NCBI GenBank assembly: GCA_027592275.1
Contig: JAQCKF010000003.1
Span: forward strand, 62,001 to 126,000
DNA: 64,000 nucleotides
Origin: Pseudomonadota bacterium
GTDB taxonomy: Bacteria; Pseudomonadota; Gammaproteobacteria; Pseudomonadales; Pseudohongiellaceae
Reading direction: 5' to 3'
Positions 26,006 through 33,687 of this stretch are shown piece after piece; positions within the stretch are counted from its first letter, which is position 1, and every line of letters starts with the position of its first letter. The notes beneath the pieces are model-generated. The model searched no databases. It was not told the origin of the DNA and saw only the letters and a program-made list of their open reading frames with translations. Both the position numbers and the translations under genes were made by a program.

Positions 26006-26974
26006 TTAAAACGGCGAATCAGGAAAGTAGTAGTCGGCAGCATTCTCTTGAGTGATAAGGGGAGAGCCGAGAATGTACTCGCCGCTGACTGGAATCTGTG
26101 AGGTGAACTTCAATACTGTTAACTCCATTGCAGTCTCAATCATGGCTGGCGGGTACAGCACATCGACTGGAGTTAGTTCATCACCATCCATAACTCGCTT
26201 CACCATATCTTTCATGCCGCCACCGCCGACGATAAAGAGATCGTCTTGGCGCCTTGCCTGACGTACTGCCTGAATCACACCGATAGCGATATCGTCATCC
26301 TGCGCCCAGACCGCATCGATCTTCGGGAAGCGCGCAAGGAAGTCCTGCATTACGCTGAAGCCATCGTCTCGGTTCCAGTTTGCGAATTTGTGGTCCAGCA
26401 CGTTGATGTTGCTGCCTTCTAGCTCCGTCATGAATCCGTCGAAGCGCTGAGTATCGATTACAGTAGGAATGCCACGCAGCACGACGATGTCGCCAGTGTT
26501 GTCTAGTGCTTCCTTTATATACTCGGCAGACACGCGACCCATTTCTGCATTATTACCCGCCACATAGACGTCGGCGATACCCTCTTCGCTCAATCCTCTG
26601 TCGACTACAGTCACGAAAACACCGCGACGCTTAACATTGCGGACCGGGCCGGTGAGAGGCGCCGATTCGAAAGGTAGAATTACCAGGGCATCGATATTAT
26701 GGATCGCTACCAAGTCTTCCAAATCGTTTGCCTGCTCGGAAGCGCTGTTTGCCGTTACGAGGACAATCTTCAAGTCGGGATTTTCAGCTTCCAGGCGCGC
26801 CTTGGATTGCTCTGCATGGAAATTCAGCCCTCCAGCCCAGCCATGAGTCGCCGAAGGTATCGAGACGCCGATAGTGACAGATTGAGCAATTGAGCCCGAT
26901 GCAATACTCAATAGAAAGATTGCAAGCAAGATGCGGGTTTTCGATAACAGTATGAATGACAGCTTGGTTGACAT
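26006..26974 (-). CDS. Periplasmic sugar-binding protein (RbsB-type)
   Basis: A 322-residue type-I periplasmic binding protein with a signal peptide ending near ASGSIAQS. Family marks are VTIGVSIPSATHGWAGGLNFHAEQ, IDALVILPFESAPLTGPVRNV, GVFVTVVDRGL, DIVVLRGIPTVIDTQRFDGFM and AVWAQDDDIAIGVIQAV. The partners of an ABC importer (ATPase and permease) are absent from the window, yet the gene heads an operon-like set with an isomerase and a dehydrogenase. It may serve a transporter encoded elsewhere or act in chemosensing. A sugar or polyol ligand is expected. Confidence 0.9.
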   Translation of the reverse strand: MSTKLSFILLSKTRILLAIFLLSIASGSIAQSVTIGVSIPSATHGWAGGLNFHAEQSKARLEAENPDLKIVLVTANSASEQANDLEDLVAIHNIDALVILPFESAPLTGPVRNVKRRGVFVTVVDRGLSEEGIADVYVAGNNAEMGRVSAEYIKEALDNTGDIVVLRGIPTVIDTQRFDGFMTELEGSNINVLDHKFANWNRDDGFSVMQDFLARFPKIDAVWAQDDDIAIGVIQAVRQARRQDDLFIVGGGGMKDMVKRVMDGDELTPVDVLYPPAMIETAMELTVLKFTSQIPVSGEYILGSPLITQENAADYYFPDSPF

Positions 26975-27282
26975 GGATGCTTCCTTCTAATTCTTTGTAG
27001 AGTGCGAGTCTCAGCCTGTGCCGAGGCGCGGAGGTCAGTATAGCGAATCATAGGATTTCTGCTACTCGGTTGAAATGCGGAAATCTTTCAACAAAGATAT
27101 TAGTGATTTTGTGTCGTTATTCTCACCCGAAGCGCACGCCTGCCCTCGGTTTGGTGATACCCTTAGCGCCGCTTCCGAAATGACTAACCTTATTGTTCAA
27201 GAGCCGCCTAACGAGCCTGTTCGTGAGTGCAGATTCCAGGTTGCCATTTCTCCTCGACTACACCCTCTGAGAATCATGTCCT
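26975..27282. other. 308-base divergent intergenic region
   Basis: This lies between the binding-protein gene (minus) and the MATE gene (plus) and must hold both promoters. A frame from 27075 runs into the MATE gene in another register and looks like a shadow. No repeat, operator palindrome or RNA structure stood out. Confidence 0.5.
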
Positions 27283-28659
27283 ATGAAAGATCTCACCCTC
27301 GGCTCCCCAACCAAAGCAATTCTAGCTATGGCTATTCCGGTAGCTGCGGGAATGATTTTTCAGACGCTGTATTTACTCGTAGACCTCTACTTCGTCGCAG
27401 CACTGGGAGAGGACTCGGTTGCCGGGGTTGGTACAGCGGGCACACTATTATTCATGATCATGGCATTGACTCAGGTTTTAGGTGTTAGCGCGGTTGCCCT
27501 AATTTCTCAGGCGGTAGGCCGTAAAGATCAGGAACATGCGAATCTGGTTTTCAATCAATCCTTAGTTTTATCTGCAGTGTGCGCCGTGATTACTCTGCTG
27601 GGCGGCTATTTACTAGCCGAGTCTTATCTGGGCAGCATTACCGCAGACGATGCAGCACTGCGTGAAGGCCTGACATTCCTTTACTGGTTTCTACCTGGCA
27701 TGGCTTTGCAATTCGCGATGATGGCGATGGCTTCCTCGCTACGCGCAACTGGCATCGTCAAACCAGCGATGATCGTGCAGGTTTTAACAGTGGTGCTAAA
27801 CACGATTCTTGCGCCCATACTGATCGCCGGCTGGGACCCAGGGCCGGCGCTAGGCGTTCTCGGTGCAGGTCTTGCTAGCACTATTTCTATCACTGTCGGC
27901 GTTGGCCTGCTCACCTTGTATTTCTTCAAGGTAGAGAAGTACGTGTCCTTCAGTCCAGCGCTATGGCGGCCTCGATTCGATATCTGGAGGAAGATGATGG
28001 ACATTGGCCTTCCAGCAGGCGGCGAGATGCTTTTGCTCTTCGTCTATTTCTCTGCGGTGTATTGGCTGATTCAAGACTTCGGCGCGCCTGCGCAGGCGGG
28101 GTTTAGTATTGGTGGGCGCATTATGCAATCCATATTCATGCCGACTATGGCCATAGCGTTCGCCGTGGGCCCCATCATCGGCCAGAATTTCGGCGCCGGT
28201 AAAGCCGACAGGGTAAGAGAGACCTTCAACAGCGGCATCATTCTTAGCAGTATAGTCATGTTTGTCACTACGGTTATCATGCAGTGGCGACCCGAAGTAC
28301 TAGTGATGTTTTTCACCGAAGATGCCGAAGTGATTGAAGTGGGCGCCGTCTTCCTGCAACTGATCTCTCTCAACTTCGTCGCGCAGGGCATAGTCTTTAC
28401 CTGCTCTGGCGTCTTTCAGGGCTTGGGCAATACGCGTCCAGCGCTGCTTAGCTCAGGTGTGCGCGTACTTATCTTCGTCCCAATCGCAGTCTATCTTCGC
28501 TATCAGCCAGACTTCGGTATCAATATGGTCTGGTATGTTTCGATAGTGTCCGTGACAGTGCAGGCGATTGTGAGCTTTCTTTTAGTCTGTAGAGAGTTTG
28601 TGCGCAAGCTAGACACTAGCGAAAACGAGCTGCCTGTAGAAACCGAACGAGCGCTCTAG
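27283..28659 (+). CDS. MATE-family multidrug/metabolite exporter
   Basis: A 458-residue integral membrane protein with about twelve helices in two related halves. MATE features include KAILAMAIPVAAGMIFQTLYLLVDLYFVA at the start, GVSAVALISQAVGRKDQEHAN near residue 70, and in the second half AGFSIGGRIMQSIFMPTMAIAFAVGPIIGQNFGAGKADR. It exports organic cations or other small molecules using a sodium or proton gradient. The substrate is not predictable. It is monocistronic; the ATG at 27283 is placed by the family start MKDLTLGSP. Confidence 0.93.
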   Translation: MKDLTLGSPTKAILAMAIPVAAGMIFQTLYLLVDLYFVAALGEDSVAGVGTAGTLLFMIMALTQVLGVSAVALISQAVGRKDQEHANLVFNQSLVLSAVCAVITLLGGYLLAESYLGSITADDAALREGLTFLYWFLPGMALQFAMMAMASSLRATGIVKPAMIVQVLTVVLNTILAPILIAGWDPGPALGVLGAGLASTISITVGVGLLTLYFFKVEKYVSFSPALWRPRFDIWRKMMDIGLPAGGEMLLLFVYFSAVYWLIQDFGAPAQAGFSIGGRIMQSIFMPTMAIAFAVGPIIGQNFGAGKADRVRETFNSGIILSSIVMFVTTVIMQWRPEVLVMFFTEDAEVIEVGAVFLQLISLNFVAQGIVFTCSGVFQGLGNTRPALLSSGVRVLIFVPIAVYLRYQPDFGINMVWYVSIVSVTVQAIVSFLLVCREFVRKLDTSENELPVETERAL

Positions 28660-28785
28660 GGAATCCCAACTATTGAAAGATTTTCGTTACACGCATCCTA
28701 CATCTATGTGGGCACTCCTCAGTTGACAACCACCGGGGGCAGGAATAGTCAGTTGCAACATCAAAAAACATCAAGGACTGGATCC

Positions 28786-29328
28786 ATGAGAAAACTACAC
28801 TTTGCTGCACTCTCCACAGCCACTTTAATGCTTAGCTCTACTGCCTTAGCAGGCGACGGCTTCTCACCTGACGAAGCTTTTCAGACTATGCTAACGCTCG
28901 AGGGCAAATGGGCTGGCGAAGCTCAAGTAGTTCCTGTGGGCCAAGATAGAGCTGATGCCGCTGTTGCAGCGACTTCGGTCTCTTTCAAGAATATCGGCAA
29001 TTCCTCAGTGATGCGGACATTTGCTGCCGGCACTCCTGCTGAGATGGTCAGCATGTACCATCAAAATGGCAAAGAAGAGCTTATTCATACTCACTACTGC
29101 GCTATTGGCAATCAGCCATCAATGACTTTCAGAGATTCTGGCGAAGAAGGAGTCATCGACTTCCAATTCACTAAGGGTACAAACATGGACGTCGCTTCGA
29201 GTCCACATGCTCACCATAGCTTCCTTCGCATGATAGATGCAGATACTTACGAAACTCGTACTGAAAACTGGGGCGGCGGCAAAGTGACTTCGGTTCGCTA
29301 CACTACAATGAAGCGAGTTGCAGAATAG
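28786..29328 (+). CDS. Hypothetical exported protein (heme/lipid-binding-like beta protein)
   Basis: From the ATG at 28786 the product has 180 residues with a clear signal peptide (LSTATLMLSSTALAGDG). The body has ML-TLEGKWAGEAQVVP, then SVSFKNIGNSSVMRTF, AAGTPAEMVSMYHQNGKEELIHTHYCAIGNQPSM and DADTYETRTENWGGGKV. This order suggests an eight- to ten-stranded barrel like those of DUF1579-type or lipocalin-like proteins. No catalytic motif is present. It ends just before a strong terminator. A frame upstream from 28708 lacks a ribosome-binding site. Confidence 0.75.
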   Translation: MRKLHFAALSTATLMLSSTALAGDGFSPDEAFQTMLTLEGKWAGEAQVVPVGQDRADAAVAATSVSFKNIGNSSVMRTFAAGTPAEMVSMYHQNGKEELIHTHYCAIGNQPSMTFRDSGEEGVIDFQFTKGTNMDVASSPHAHHSFLRMIDADTYETRTENWGGGKVTSVRYTTMKRVAE

Positions 29329-29359
29329 CTCTAACTAACCTCAATCAGTAAGAATCAAG

Positions 29360-29385
29360 GCGCAACTTTTGTTGCGCTTTTTTTT
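29360..29385 (+). terminator. Intrinsic terminator
   Basis: GCGCAAC pairs with GTTGCGC across a TTTT loop and is followed by eight T. It lies 31 bases after the stop of the exported protein gene. Confidence 0.92.
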
Positions 29386-29686
29386 GAATTCATTTCCTTA
29401 CTTCTAGAACAGATACATTCCCAATGCCCAACAGAATAACACTATTAACATTAAACAGTGTTGACGCCATCCAGTATCGTTTCGAAGCAACTCAACGAAG
29501 GCGCTGGTAATCTGCTAATTTCGACATGCTTGAATGCACCCCTTTTTGGCCAAAATAAGCACACTATGCTTAGCAACTCGCGCTTTTCCCAGAGGGTAGC
29601 TCACATGTGCATTCCAAAACTTAGAAAATAACCAATTATCAATAATTTAAGAAAGCGCACAAAAAGAAAACGAGACACAAAAAAAC
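29386..29686. other. 301-base spacer before the second cassette array
   Basis: AT-rich DNA between the terminator and the leader element. I see no coding frame with a ribosome-binding site and no mobile-element ends. The last 45 bases have repeated AAACGAGA-like words that continue into the leader element. Confidence 0.45.
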
Positions 29687-29823
29687 CTAAACGAGAAACG
29701 CCATATCAGTATTGGCAAACCGAGAAACCTTCTGGAATACCTGTTTTATTTCAGGCAGTTAGAAGCTAGAATCAGAGGCATGAAAAGACAAACCGAGAAT
29801 GCTTCATATACAAATGTTATGTG
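29687..29823 (+). repeat. 137-bp leader element, copy B (attI-like candidate)
   Basis: Second copy of the element at 4074-4210, aligned end to end without gaps. It starts with CTAAACGAGAA, has the CTTCTGGAATACCTG...CAGGCAGTTAGAAG hairpin part and ends in CAAATGTTATGTG at the first cassette. Differences are concentrated in the first 40 bases. The match stops where the cassette bodies begin, as expected if cassettes were inserted at GTTATGTG. Confidence 0.7.
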
Positions 29824-29846
29824 TTTCAGTGCCATATTGAGGATAA

Positions 29847-30326
29847 ATGCAGATCATCAAACGGATTGACTGGCGGACTGTAACAGAGCTTATTGCAGCT
29901 GTTTCAATTGTCACATCACTCATTTTTGTAGGAATAGAACTCCGCGAAAATTCTGCGATTGCTCGCTCTAACGCTTATAGCGTATATGCGGTAAGTGTTT
30001 CAGAGTCTCAATCGGCTTTGGCTGCGGACCCAATATTGTTACCGATAATGCGACGAGCCTTTACAGGCGAGTTACCTAGCGAGTTCGACGAAGATGAATA
30101 TTTCCGTGCTTATCTAGAATTTCAAAGTATTGTACGTCTCCATGAAGGATTGTTTCGATCGGTTCAGGAAGGAATACTTGAAGAGAACCAATTATTCTTA
30201 CTGGGTGCTACAGATTCTTTCGACAACCCGTTTTTCCGATCAATTTGGCCTGGACGTATACGTAATTCATATACAAATGATTTTGTCGAGCATTTTGAAA
30301 CTCTCGCCTGGAATTCAGCAGAATAA
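29847..30326 (+). CDS. Cassette gene: single-helix membrane protein, same family as 33102-33587
   Basis: A 159-residue protein with a short cytoplasmic start, one helix (about residues 13-32, ELIAAVSIVTSLIFVGIELRENS) and a predominantly helical soluble domain. The layout helix-ELRENS-then-helical domain (SNAYSVYAVSVSESQSALAADPIL) recurs in the ORF at 33102 (SLLFIYQELQQNT...). Both seem to belong to a widespread family of small marine bacterial proteins of unknown function. It is the first cassette after leader copy B; its stop lies 13 bases before an attC. Confidence 0.65.
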   Translation: MQIIKRIDWRTVTELIAAVSIVTSLIFVGIELRENSAIARSNAYSVYAVSVSESQSALAADPILLPIMRRAFTGELPSEFDEDEYFRAYLEFQSIVRLHEGLFRSVQEGILEENQLFLLGATDSFDNPFFRSIWPGRIRNSYTNDFVEHFETLAWNSAE

Positions 30327-30338
30327 ATTGTGGATCAA

Positions 30339-30399
30339 CACATAACAATCAAATCAAAAAGGAGGCGCTACGCACCCCTATTATTCAGGGCGTTATCTG
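30339..30399 (+). repeat. attC recombination site
   Basis: CACATAAC opens the site and GTTATCTG closes it, with one change from the usual GTTATGTG. The central arms GGAGGCGC and GCACCCC-type sequence form the hairpin. It links the cassette genes at 29847 and 30415. Confidence 0.85.
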
Positions 30400-30414
30400 C
30401 GCTAAGGATTTCCG

Positions 30415-30783
30415 GTGACAGCTTCTAGAAAAGAAATTGGAATGTACCAAGCATACTCTGTTCTCAGTGCTAGTCTATTAGTCGCTTGGTTTGTATATTT
30501 CATTCAATATTTTAATGCAGACTTTCCAGTGCTTGTGCATTGGCCGTTCATCATTCAAATTTCAATTGTATTTTTCGCGCTACTGGCCTCGATATTTCAA
30601 AAACCGTTAGTTTTACTCACTTTTTCAATTTTTGTCTTATTTCCACTAGGTCTTTATACCTTCTCTGGAGAGGGACTTCCAAAATTCATTGGTGCATTGA
30701 GTGTTTTTTGTTTTGTAATATCCATCGCTATTACTATAGTGACTCGAAAAAGCAACGCGAAGTTAGTGCATGGCGGCAGATAA
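30415..30783 (+). CDS. Cassette gene: small membrane protein
   Basis: A 122-residue protein beginning at GTG, 13 bases after the preceding attC. Four hydrophobic helices are predicted (starting near residues 11, 35, 62 and 92) with few charged residues, and a basic tail TRKSNAKLVHGGR. The TAA stop is inside the left arm of the next attC (30777-30784), the usual compact cassette arrangement. No family recognised. Local base composition is AT-rich relative to chromosomal genes nearby. Confidence 0.55.
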   Translation: MTASRKEIGMYQAYSVLSASLLVAWFVYFIQYFNADFPVLVHWPFIIQISIVFFALLASIFQKPLVLLTFSIFVLFPLGLYTFSGEGLPKFIGALSVFCFVISIAITIVTRKSNAKLVHGGR

Positions 30784-30837
30784 CAATAAAATCAAAAAGG
30801 AGGCGCTACGCGCCCCTACTAATAAGGGCGTTATGTG
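30777..30837 (+). repeat. attC recombination site
   Basis: The left arm is CAGATAAC and the right arm GTTATGTG. The centre GGAGGCGC-tac-GCGCCCC is an almost perfect hairpin with one extra base. It overlaps the stop codon of the upstream cassette gene. Confidence 0.88.
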
Positions 30838-31113
30838 TTAGTCCTTTTCTCGAGCGGGTATAGATTCAGGATCTATGAAATTGTTTGACAGTTCCTCCTT
30901 GCCGTCTCTTTTCGCTTTCCTTTCAATTTTCGTATCAGGATTTTTATGCTCATCCAGATTAACCAGACCCATTGTGACCCCCTCGAATATGGATGACCAT
31001 AGGGGAACGTTATTTTTTTGCTTCTTCAAAAATGAAATTAGTATCGTTGCAAGAAATATGAACAATACTAAGCTTCCAATTATAAAATACTGCATTATTA
31101 AGGAATCATTCAA
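30838..31113 (-). CDS. Cassette gene in reverse orientation: small membrane-anchored protein
   Basis: A 91-residue frame on the opposite strand to the other cassette genes. It has an N-terminal helix (YFIIGSLVLFIFLATILISFL) followed by a charged tail (KIERKAKRDGKEELSNN). The start at TTG 31113 is supported by GGAGA seven bases upstream on the minus strand; an ATG at 31095 is the alternative. The stop is one base after the attC core GTTATGTG. Genes inverted within cassettes usually carry their own promoter and can be toxin-antitoxin or phage-defence genes, but no such motif is seen. Confidence 0.45.
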   Translation of the reverse strand: MNDSLIMQYFIIGSLVLFIFLATILISFLKKQKNNVPLWSSIFEGVTMGLVNLDEHKNPDTKIERKAKRDGKEELSNNFIDPESIPAREKD

Positions 31114-31207
31114 AATTCGATCTCCGTGCCTACTTATTATTTAATCGGGGCACATATTTTGAATTCAAGTCTAAAACTTAGTATGGCAGCTTCAATTGAT
31201 TGTGGGG

Positions 31208-31235
31208 CACATAACAATCAAATCAAAAAGGAGGG
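31208..31235 (+). repeat. Truncated attC site (left half only)
   Basis: CACATAAC followed by AATCAAATCAAAAAGGAGGG matches intact sites, then the sequence changes to unrelated DNA with no GTTATG core. This is the same kind of break as at 5103-5131. Confidence 0.75.
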
Positions 31236-31591
31236 TGAAGTTCCCCCGATATAGTTGACACCTCTTCATAACTAGAGGAAGTGTCATGCCAAAACATACC
31301 AAGCCAAGAAAGAAAGGTCGATATAGACCATAGAACAACCATACAAGGCCGTTATTTTTCTAAATTAACATTAGTGAAAATACACGTTCAACTACAATCT
31401 TTTTGGCGGCGTTCATCGCACCCCCGGTTCTCTTTGGGTTACCCATCACTCGAAAGCTCTGTGCATAAAGTGTCCACGAAAGTGCTAAAAGATCAGTCGG
31501 TTAGTAATGGGCGGATCTCAGTTATAGTTGAAAAAAAGCAATAAAAATCATATGGTAATTCTACTAATTTGACTACAAACAGGAAGCAGCG
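31236..31591. other. 356-base region without a confident gene; possible mobile-element scar
   Basis: GACAC (31257-31261) and CTCT pair with AGAG and GTGTC (ending 31285), giving a hairpin-like structure. A 15-codon frame MPKHTKPRKKGRYRP begins right after it and then stops, which could be the start of a lost transposase or chance. An 87-codon frame at 31281 shows no recognisable protein. The piece lies between the half attC and the GC-rich enolase-superfamily gene. Confidence 0.4.
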
Positions 31592-32806
31592 ATGCACAGA
31601 CGAGATTTCTTAACCAAGCTACCCGGCCTTGCGACTATGCCATTGATGCTGCCGCAGGCTGCGAATGCTGCACAGGGGGCGAACCTAAAGGTCACTGATG
31701 TCCGTTTGATCAGGATCAAGCTGATCGAAGACAAGGGCATCCTTGCCCGACGCGTCGATACTCCCCGTGGGGGGCTACACGTTCAGATTGGCAATTTCAC
31801 CGTGACTGAAGTGCACACGAATCATAGCATAGTGGGCATAGGCCCCGGGATCCCTCCGCAGAACATCGAGGAAGTGAAACAACTGCTCGTCGGCAAAGAT
31901 CCTTTCGATATCAATCTGCATGCCAAGGCGCTATACCGCCCGCAGCGCAGATGGGGCGCCTCGGTAGAGATCGCGCTTTGGGATCTGCTGGGCAAAGCTA
32001 CGGATTTACCGCTGTACAAGCTCTGGGGCGGCGGGCGCGACAGAGTCTTGCCATACGCGGCCATGTGGGGCATCGGCACCGTGGAAGACCGGGTCGAAAT
32101 CGCCATTGGACTCAAAGAGGACGGCTGGCGCGCCATCAAACTGCGTTCGGGGTTCAGGACGATGGAAGAGGATATCCGCGTCGTGGAGTTGGTTCGGGAA
32201 GCGGTGGGCGATGACTTCCACATCCTTTGCGACGGCAACAAGGCACCAGGCGATGCAGACGCCAATGGGGAGGATCCGACGCTTTGGAACTTTAAGCGTG
32301 CCTATGACACGGCGATGGAATACCAGCGACTCAATGTATATTGGTTCGAGGAGCCACTGCCCCGCTATGACTACGAGCGGTTGGCGGAGCTCAACCGACT
32401 ACTCTCTATGCCGATGGCCGGCGCCGAGGCAAACTGGGGCATCCATGAGTTCAGGTGGCTTCTTGAGCAGGGGTGCTTCGACGTCCTCATGCCGGAGATA
32501 GGCGATATAGGGCCACTAATGTCCCGCACTGTCGGCACTCTCGCGGCGTCGTACAACAGACAAGTCTCGCCGCACTCGGCGCCGTTTGAACGGAGATTAG
32601 TCAATATCTGCGGAATCCACCTTATCGCGTCCATGCCAAACGCCCCGATAACAGAGTTTATTCACGAACCGCCGCACGCGGATATCTTCGAGGGCTGGCA
32701 GGTCTTCGAGAACCCGCCCGTACTGGAAGCCGACGGCCAAATTAAAGTGCCTCAGGGCCCGGGCCTCGGGGTTACGTTCAGGGCGGATCTGATCGAAGAA
32801 TTCTGA
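31592..32806 (+). CDS. Exported (Tat) mandelate racemase/muconate lactonizing enzyme-type protein
   Basis: A 404-residue enolase-superfamily enzyme. The N-terminus RRDFLT followed by a hydrophobic stretch and AANA looks like a Tat signal. The barrel has AIKLRSG (KxR), ILCDGNKA (first metal Asp), WFEEPLPRYDYERL (Glu), MAGAE (third ligand Glu) and SPHS (catalytic His), so metal-binding residues are complete. Such enzymes dehydrate or epimerise sugar acids. The gene is visibly richer in G and C than the cassettes around it. It lies within the cassette array, followed by an inverted repeat and then an attC, suggesting recent acquisition from another source. Confidence 0.9.
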   Translation: MHRRDFLTKLPGLATMPLMLPQAANAAQGANLKVTDVRLIRIKLIEDKGILARRVDTPRGGLHVQIGNFTVTEVHTNHSIVGIGPGIPPQNIEEVKQLLVGKDPFDINLHAKALYRPQRRWGASVEIALWDLLGKATDLPLYKLWGGGRDRVLPYAAMWGIGTVEDRVEIAIGLKEDGWRAIKLRSGFRTMEEDIRVVELVREAVGDDFHILCDGNKAPGDADANGEDPTLWNFKRAYDTAMEYQRLNVYWFEEPLPRYDYERLAELNRLLSMPMAGAEANWGIHEFRWLLEQGCFDVLMPEIGDIGPLMSRTVGTLAASYNRQVSPHSAPFERRLVNICGIHLIASMPNAPITEFIHEPPHADIFEGWQVFENPPVLEADGQIKVPQGPGLGVTFRADLIEEF

Positions 32807-32813
32807 ACGAACG

Positions 32814-32851
32814 ACAGGACACCGCACGACCGGAACAGCACGGTGTCCTGT
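32814..32851 (+). terminator. Inverted repeat after the enolase-superfamily gene
   Basis: ACAGGACACCG and CGGTGTCCTGT form an 11-base-pair stem around a 16-base loop, but only a weak T-rich tail follows. It may be a terminator that came with the gene. Directly afterwards GGTACTGTTC is repeated in tandem. Confidence 0.55.
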
Positions 32852-32964
32852 TGGTACTGTTCGGTACTGTTCTTACTGGGACTCACAGTTAGCAGGGAAA
32901 CAGAAAATTAATATGCAAACGCCATGGATTTTCTCCTAAGAAAAAGTAGGGCCAGTCAATTCGG

Positions 32965-33032
32965 AACATAACAATCAAATAAACAAAGAAGGCGTGCTTC
33001 GCGACCGCTCCTATTGTCAAGGGCGTAATGTG
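32965..33032 (+). repeat. attC recombination site, diverged core
   Basis: AACATAAC opens the site and AAGGGCGTAATGTG ends it, so the core reads GTAATGTG rather than GTTATGTG. The centre GGCGTGCTTCGCGACCGCTCC is close to the site at 4599. Recombination at the altered core may be weaker. Confidence 0.8.
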
Positions 33033-33101
33033 TTTTGAAACTTTCTATTACGCGAACATATGACTAGCTTGATGCGAATCACTATATCAAGGTATCTCTA
33101 A

Positions 33102-33587
33102 TTGACTAGACTAAAGCTATCTCACTTAGCCAGTATTTCAGAAATCGGTGCAGCAATCGTCGTCGTCCTTTCACTACTCTTCATTTATCAAGAACTACAA
33201 CAAAACACGAAGTCCACTCAAGATGCATCCTATCGCCAGTTTCTAAGCAATCTTACTGATTTGGAGCTTGCCGAGGCAAGCGATCCAGAGCTTACTAGAA
33301 TTTCAATATTGGCTAAGTCAAATCCTGACGAACTATCTGATCTAGATTGGGCAAGGTTCACGCGGATAGCCTCCGCTCGAATCGCCCAAATGGAATATGC
33401 ATTTATATCTAAGACGAATGGAACAATGAGTGAGTTGCATTGGGAAGCAGTGCATCCCCACATGCAGCTATTGCTTTGTCAGCTTGGGTATAGAATGTTC
33501 CTAGATGAGGGTGGCAGTGTAATCTACGCTACAGCTTATTTGGAGTTCATCAATGAAACGATGTACCAAAATTGGGTCAGCACATAA
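33102..33587 (+). CDS. Cassette gene: single-helix membrane protein, same family as 29847-30326
   Basis: A 161-residue protein with a TTG start. One helix (ASISEIGAAIVVVLSLLFIYQELQQNT) is followed by a helical soluble domain with aromatic residues (LDWARFTRIASARIAQMEYAF). The order of features matches the cassette gene at 29847, but identity looks low, so they are distant relatives and not a recent duplication. The TAA stop is within the left arm CACATAAC of the next attC. Function unknown. Confidence 0.6.
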   Translation: MTRLKLSHLASISEIGAAIVVVLSLLFIYQELQQNTKSTQDASYRQFLSNLTDLELAEASDPELTRISILAKSNPDELSDLDWARFTRIASARIAQMEYAFISKTNGTMSELHWEAVHPHMQLLLCQLGYRMFLDEGGSVIYATAYLEFINETMYQNWVST

Positions 33588-33642
33588 CCGAAAAATCAAG
33601 AGCCACACCCCAAGCGGCGCTCCTTAGTCAAGGCATTAAGTG
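33581..33642 (+). repeat. attC recombination site, diverged right core
   Basis: CACATAAC is intact on the left; the right end is GGCATTAAGTG, where GTT has become ATT. The central arms differ from the other sites (AGCCACACCCCAAGCGGCGCT), so this site probably came with a cassette from a different array family. Confidence 0.7.
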
Positions 33643-33687
33643 TAATAATCACAATATCCTAAGAATAGGCTTCGTAGGAATAATACT

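Noticed and set aside
27075-27488. 137-codon ORF overlapping the start of the MATE gene
   Set aside because: It overlaps the MATE gene by about 200 bases in another frame and looks compositionally odd. Treated as a shadow.
31281-31544. 87-codon ORF in front of the enolase-superfamily gene
   Set aside because: No recognisable protein pattern and weak start. The first 15 codons of another frame look as coding-like as this one.
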